Source: Arthrobotrys musiformis
Taxonomy: Eukaryota > Ascomycota > Orbiliomycetes > Orbiliales > Orbiliaceae
Assembly: GCA_036971715.1 (NCBI GenBank)
Contig: JAVHJL010000004.1
Coordinates: forward strand, 1,860,001 to 1,924,000
DNA length: 64,000 bases
Direction: 5' to 3'
Shown: positions 58,462 through 64,000 of the stretch, piece after piece
Layout: each line of letters opens with the position of its first letter
Position numbering within the stretch: position 1 is the first letter of the stretch
Translations under genes and position numbers: made by a program
Notes under the pieces: generated by a model
What the model saw: the letters and a program-made list of their open reading frames with translations, nothing else
Told to the model about the DNA's origin: nothing
The model's database searches: none

Positions 58462-61400
58462 TGTGAAATATTTCGCTTAGGTAGGCGACTAAAAGTGATA
58501 TATAATACTAGTGTGGATCGCTGGAAAGTTCAGCTATGGGGGGTAGTTCAGATGAAGAATTGAAAGAATCGAAATCGGGTTATTAGTTGTTTTTAGATGT
58601 TTAGTGTGAGTCTTGAAGATATTGATGGTGATGGATCTCGAGAATGAGTGCATCTGGAGGCGGGTATCCGCATTATTTAAATCTTGAATCACAACGTTGT
58701 GCTTGAAACGTATTTCGAGGATCCTTTACGGCAAGGCAGAACAAAAACGTATGTGCTTTCAAGGTAGCTTGCACTGACCAAAGACCGGCAGGCCTAAACG
58801 GGACTAAACAGGCCTCCATAGGGGACCGAAAAATAAAAAAAAAATAATAACTAACGAAACTAAAAGAGACCCGCTTGGTGTGCGACGACAGGGCCCACGG
58901 AAGATCAACCGCGTCTCGCAGTGACGATTCTTCGCGTTCTACCTGACGCAGATTGGCCCGGTGTGCATTTCAGCCTTCTTGACTCACAGACCCTGTTACC
59001 GGAACTGACGTACGTACATGTATCTTGGGGAGTACTATAGCCAGGGAAGTAGGAATACGGGATGTTGGGATGCGTGACCCTTTGGCTCATACACTGGGCG
59101 CCAATTTAGGTGCTGAATAGACGAAGACAGACATGGTTCTATCCGATTATCTGTCATCCTCAAGGGTTTTAGGAATGAGACTATGCTCCCTAAACCATTA
59201 ATTGCTTCCATATTGAGTTTAGGAGGCTGATATCTCCCGTCCATGAGTCTTTCGATGCATCCCGGGACTCTGGAGAGCCCATGAGGTTACCGAGAAACCT
59301 TCATTCATATGACACTCTCAAAGCACCCGAAATTGAGGCTTTGCTGGCGGCCTTTTCACACCAAAATGTTTCCAAACTTTCTCTAGCTTGACACTCCAGT
59401 CAGTCAAAGAAGACGCCATTAGTTTAATTGCCTTCTCTAGGCCATCATGGAGGCTGACTCTTCGAAAAAGAAAGTGGGCCGCCTTAGCTGAATGCGCTTT
59501 TGGCGGGTGTGGTAGACCCTTGTCGTTGTTGTGTGAAGGTGGGGAAAGGTCTGTTCGCTCCACACAACTGTAGCCGGCTTAGTCAGTCTATTGATGCTAG
59601 CTAAGCCAACCAACCAAATATCGGGGATGTATTATAGTATCAGTCGATACTTCGGATTGTTGTTTGTTGGGCGCCAGTGAACTCGCCTGTAAAGTATTTC
59701 CGCTTGAGGAGATATTATTTCAAAGAAATGCCCGTACATACACCACACTAGCCCGGGCGGAGACGCATACCCACGAAACCAACCAATACAATGCAGTCGA
59801 CAAGAACTTAGCCACATTGCCCAGGGTCGCCGTACTCTTATTTTGGCTCCCGTAGACGGTTTGGACCACGGCGACGCATATGCGCATGTATGTACATACG
59901 TATGTACTTCTGATGCGAAGAAAGATTCGGTATCGATAGTTGCAGAATTCAAGACGAACTAAACTGCCTTAGTCGTGTTCTTCGCTTAACCTTGAACAAT
60001 TGGATCTCTGTGCGACCCAAAGTGTAGACGCAAAGCCACGCGATTGAGATCCACACTTTTGAATGCATCTACACTGTCTCAAAACGGTTAACTGTTCTGG
60101 AGATCGAAGGTCTTGGTTCTTCTAGAAGAACGCCCCTTTCTGGTTGGCGACGGTTAGCATTGCCGGAACATATTTTGCGCCTTTGCCTTGGGGTTGATGA
60201 TTGTGCATGCATCTTGAGAAGTATGGCGGACGCCGCGGATTCCTAGTCTCATCCCTATATTCAGGAACGGCAGGGCACAGCACAGAGCACATCGCCAATT
60301 AACAGACATGTACAGGCTCCCGCATACGGGTACATTTCTTGTCCAATGCACAGTAATTGAGATTGACGGGTGTGCTGTACCACATCCAATTTAATTCGGT
60401 CGACACCATCTCCGGGCGTCCTTCGGAATATTAATTTCTGGTGTACTAGCCACTGATCAATTAGGATCGATTGAATTGTAACAGGTACATAGGTCCTACT
60501 TACTTACACATACGTGCATGCACGTCGAAATAGCAAGTTCGAGTGCAACATACCATGCAAAGAACGAGCCTCTTGTGGCTTTCAGGCACCCATGGATCCA
60601 GGGGCTTGTATGTAAGTACTATGTAATCAATATCAACGATGTCTTCAGGACACGGGTGTCGCATGTTGTATTACCGGATGTTTCGCAACCGGAGGTTTTG
60701 ATTGATTGATTGATGTAAACTTAAGCTTCTATCATGACAAATGATGGCCAGCGTCCCCACTGGGGCTTTGCATTTTCCCGCTCTGGCTCTTATTGTGTTA
60801 CAAACACTAAACGGCGAATTCCAACATTTTCAAACACTTCCCTGTCTATAACTTCTCTCGTCAAAGTTTTCTGAGAGTGGGATAGCAGGTTAATAAATGC
60901 AACTGAAAAATCGACTTTTCGTACAAGGAATCGACTTTTCGTACAAAAGAGTCGACTTTTTGTACTTTTGCAGTGTAATATATATATATAGCCCGCCCCT
61001 ATGTGCCAGTGGCACGATTTTACCCTTCAAAAGGGTTCTCATGATTGTTGCTCCGCCATCCTCTTGGCTAACAAACACTTATAACCATAGGGCTGGGTGC
61101 GCGGAACCCTGGCGCGCCCTGGCCAGGCCTCCGAATTCTGGCTGACTTATCCTGTGCGAACGATTCGCACTAACTATGGAGGGTATTCCTACGAGCTACA
61201 AGAATAGCTAGTCCGTAGCTAACCCCACAAACCAAAGTATGTATGGCCATATGGCCCAATGCCTCGGCATGCCGGGAGAATGTTATTTATTTTTTTGACG
61301 TCACACGCGGCATTGGACTACGGGAACTCTGTAGCAGGTGCACCTTTGTTAATTTGCTGTCCTTGCATGAAGAAGAAGAAGGAGAAGTTTGAACCACAGG

Positions 61401-62906
61401 CATTTCACACACATGTATGTACGCCCTCGCATAATACATATTTAGTGCTAGTTAGCTCGTGATATAAAAATTTTTCTCTTGTGTTCCAACGTTCTTTCAC
61501 AATTTGATATCTTAGTTCGAGGCTATTCGGAAATAGGATCGAGATACTTGATGCGGAGGTTCGACCATCTGACCGAGAAGCTATACGATGGCTTGCAGAA
61601 AGAATACTTTATTTAGAACGTATTCTGGGTCTTCGTTTTTGTACCTAGGCTTCCCCCCACTATTCTGCAGCGTATTCGAAGAAGTATAGTCTACCTAGGG
61701 GCTTCCCTCCGTAAACATAAGCAGCCTAGTACATGCACGGTATTCAAGCAGGGGAAGTCGTGTTGGTCGGGGCGGAACATTGGCGCCTGTATACGGCATC
61801 TCCACTGGTCGCAGCAATTTGGTTGTGTTGAACCTCACGGCACCCAAGCTGCCTAAAAGGATATTTTATATTTTATAGTAATAGCATACACTAAGCTCAA
61901 CCACAAACTGAAAACTAGCGCCCGAATGGCGACCCTAAGTAGCCGTCGGTCAGAGACTTCAGAAACCTCACAGACCTTGGCCCCGCTCCTGATGCACATG
62001 TGTATGAGCTCATGCGACCAATTGGCCCGAAATGATTCCTTTTTGGTGGCATAAGCAGCCACGAGTCTTTCCGAAGCGGTGTATCAACTTGGACCTTCTC
62101 GTGTGTATCCCACGCACATCTACGTGATACCAGTAACGTTACGTTCGTGGAATGTCAAATCTACCGCCCAGCTGGCCCAGACATCTACCGTAGATTATCA
62201 ACTTCCCCGCCTTTCCCGCGAAGAAGTTTTAGATCATTCTCGCGAAATTAAAAAGCCAGGTGCCAATCGGAATCGCAACGGATTAGGTTCCTGTAAGCCC
62301 TTTGGGCAATTGGGTAGCTCTCAATCGCTTACCCGGAGCAAGCAAGCAAGCTTGATTGAACTGCCCCTGGCCTTGTCTGCATTGTTAGTATCCAGTGGAT
62401 CCGGACACCACATTTTTCTTGGGTAACGAAGGTTTGCAATGTGAATCGCAGGAATTCTCCTGGAAAACTTTGTAGTCTTTTCGGAAGTTAGGCTTCTTAG
62501 TTGCATGTAAGTGGTTCAGGATAATTTATTGTTCGGCGGGTGAATCGCAATTTAGACGTCCGGAATTTCTCATATAAGTGGTGGTGAGGGGGCCTGCTTT
62601 CCCACGGTTCCATCTGAACTCTTCGAATTCACCCAACGAACGCCTTTGCAGCCGGTCAGGAAAGTACCGACATCGCTCGCATCGCCATCGTCAAATTGGG
62701 CTTCGAAGTTTTCTTCGTGACCTGGTCCTTTTGGTCGCTTGTAAAAAACAAAAAGGCCGTCAGTCGCCCGTCGTTGACTTTTCATCCCGTTAACCGGCCG
62801 CGGAGAAGCTTCTTTGCTTCTATCTTCGTCTTCTTCTTCTATTTTTCCTTCTTGATCGTCTTATAATACCATTTCGTTATTACTTTTACTTTTTCAAGTT
62901 GCGAAA
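58462..62906. other. 4.4 kb intergenic desert
   Basis: Between the divergent Clr5 and third GH3 genes, so it holds both promoters. I find no recognisable gene. It has several GTAC-rich patches (about 59009-59022 and 59887-59908) and the tandem repeat at 60911. The last 100 bases are pyrimidine-rich (TTCTTCTTC), typical of a fungal 5' leader. Confidence 0.5.
60911..60966 (+). repeat. Three tandem copies of a 20-21 bp unit
   Basis: Units beginning TCGACTTTTCGTACAA start at 60911, 60931 and 60952; the third is slightly degenerate (TCGACTTTTTGTAC). A TGCAGTG sequence and a (TA)n run follow at once (to about 60990). No open frame or transposon is visible around it. Confidence 0.85.
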
Positions 62907-64000
62907 ATGGCTCCCAGCAAAGTCTCAGTACTTGGAAATGCTATTCTGTTCCTCTCAGCCCTAACGGGCGCCCAAGAACCGGTACGGCTCGTCTCGCTTC
63001 CTCTATACTGAATGCAATGTGTTCGAACCCTTTTGGCCAGCGACACAATGTCAATGGCCAAGTGCGGTGCATGTCTGTGCTGTGCTGTGCCCTGCACCGA
63101 AGGAATGGTGTCGCAAGGTCTTCGAACGGCGGATTCCGAGATATACAATTGCACTATAACCGCTGCATATCTTGGGGTTCCGACTTTAGATCTAGCGTAC
63201 TAGCTAAGCTAAGCAGCTATGCTATCGCAAAGTTTTCCCTGAACCGGAAGATGATGTAGAGCTATGATGCCCTTGGGTGTTCGCTAGTTGCGACTGCATG
63301 AATTCGAAATGCATCGATGCAATGATGATAATTATATCGAATGTATGTACACATGCTGATGCTCTTTTGCGCCCCGGCGCGTACTCTTTACGTTACATAG
63401 GAAATTCCGACTTTCGAACATCACTCGCCGCCAGCATATCCACCCCCAATCGGAACTGGGGACAATTTTCCAGAATGGAGCGAGGCGTATTCAAAGGCGC
63501 AAGCTGTCGTTGCACAAATGACTATCGCAGAGAAAGGTATGTCAGCGGCTTGCCAGGCCGGCCGAAATTAAATGAGGCTGAGCATCCCGCCATCGATTCG
63601 GGCGCAAAGTGCAATATATCAACCACACGACAACACAATTACCCTCCCCTAAAACCCTAGCCGATTCTACAGCTCTTTTTTATATTGTAACAAGACACCG
63701 AAAACAGATGATTCCAAGTTTAGGAATCGTCTCCACTTTCATACGTCTTGGAAAGGAAGAATACTACATGGGGCCATACGTAATCTACTCAATGACTCCA
63801 TTGTTCTTGAGCCTGCATGTCTGCCTAATTGCCTCGGCTTCCAGAATTCTGTTTCGAACACATTCGCATTCGCATTGTGTGATTGTAACCTTCGCTCACG
63901 TTTGATGTTTCTATAGTGAACTTGACATCCGGTGTCGGCTGGGAAGGTGAACAATGTGTGGGGAATACTGGTGGCGTTCCTCGACTTGGTATTAGGGGTC
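62907..64000 (+). CDS. Secreted GH3 beta-glucosidase, N-terminal part (runs off the window)
   Basis: Extracellular beta-glucosidase of the BglI-like type, cut by the right edge. Exons 62907-62981, 63401-63536 and 63917 onward join in phase and give about 98 residues so far. A signal peptide (MAPSKVSVLGNAILFLSALTGA) precedes a typical mature start with SPPAYPPPIGTGDNFPEWSE, then AYSKAQAVVAQMTIAEK and VNLTSGVGWEGEQCVGNTGG followed by VPRLGIRG. The VNLT...GW...CVGNTG...PRLGI block is diagnostic of secreted fungal GH3 enzymes. Introns of 419 and 380 bases are far longer than elsewhere in this window. The catalytic Asp lies beyond the edge. It is not close to the PA14-type GH3 genes at 10304 and 28787. 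Confidence 0.88.

Overview
The window comes from a filamentous ascomycete (Pezizomycotina). The genes are split by many short GT-AG introns. The proteins are typical of that group: two Zn2Cys6 transcription factors, a flotillin, a Clr5-domain/ankyrin protein, and a cellulose-degrading set with a CBM1-tailed AA9 oxygenase. I cannot name the species. Coding density is low: twelve intact gene models, one gene cut by the right edge and one decayed gene lie in long non-coding stretches rich in homopolymer and GTAC/CATA repeats.

Left part (1-24.9 kb). A large Zn2Cys6 regulator with a Pro/Gln minisatellite (1097-5158, +) is followed by a 5 kb gene desert. A PA14-containing GH3 beta-glucosidase follows on the minus strand (10304-13185), then a 6.8 kb desert. 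A flotillin (20033-21810, -) is divergent from an unknown BTB/T1-like protein with a proline-rich tail (23696-24892, +).

Central biomass block (26-34 kb). A secreted AA9 lytic polysaccharide monooxygenase with a CBM1 tail (26326-27728, +) is followed in the same direction by a second intracellular-type GH3/PA14 beta-glucosidase (28787-31474, +). A second Zn2Cys6 factor (31813-34138, -) ends tail to tail with that glucosidase. A perfect CGG-N8-CCG inverted repeat lies just upstream of the AA9 TATA box. A third GH3, this time with a secretion signal, begins at 62907 (+) and runs off the right edge. Together these suggest extracellular attack on cellulose, cellobiose cleavage inside and outside the cell, and local C6-factor control. 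The co-regulation is inference.

Right part (34-64 kb). An AT-rich stretch holds a decayed trypsin-like peptidase gene (about 35.6-36.45 kb). Next come an SF1 (UPF1/NAM7-like) helicase-family gene with degenerate catalytic motifs (37364-40197, +), a ZIP zinc transporter (42138-43516, +), and an eight-exon Gfo/Idh/MocA-type oxidoreductase with a possible retained-intron C-terminus (46879-49328, +). After these are a single-exon DapA-family aldolase/lyase (50560-51525, -), a CAD/ADH6-type zinc alcohol dehydrogenase (53155-54558, -), and a Clr5-domain protein with ankyrin-like repeats (57142-58461, -).

I found no confident tRNA, rRNA, CRISPR or intact transposon. I see no clear new multi-gene system. 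The best leads are the GH3/AA9/C6-factor neighbourhood with its palindromic site, the degenerate helicase beside a dead peptidase, and the alternative C-terminus of the oxidoreductase. Exon boundaries were read by eye from frame, splice consensus and family similarity, and no searches were run.
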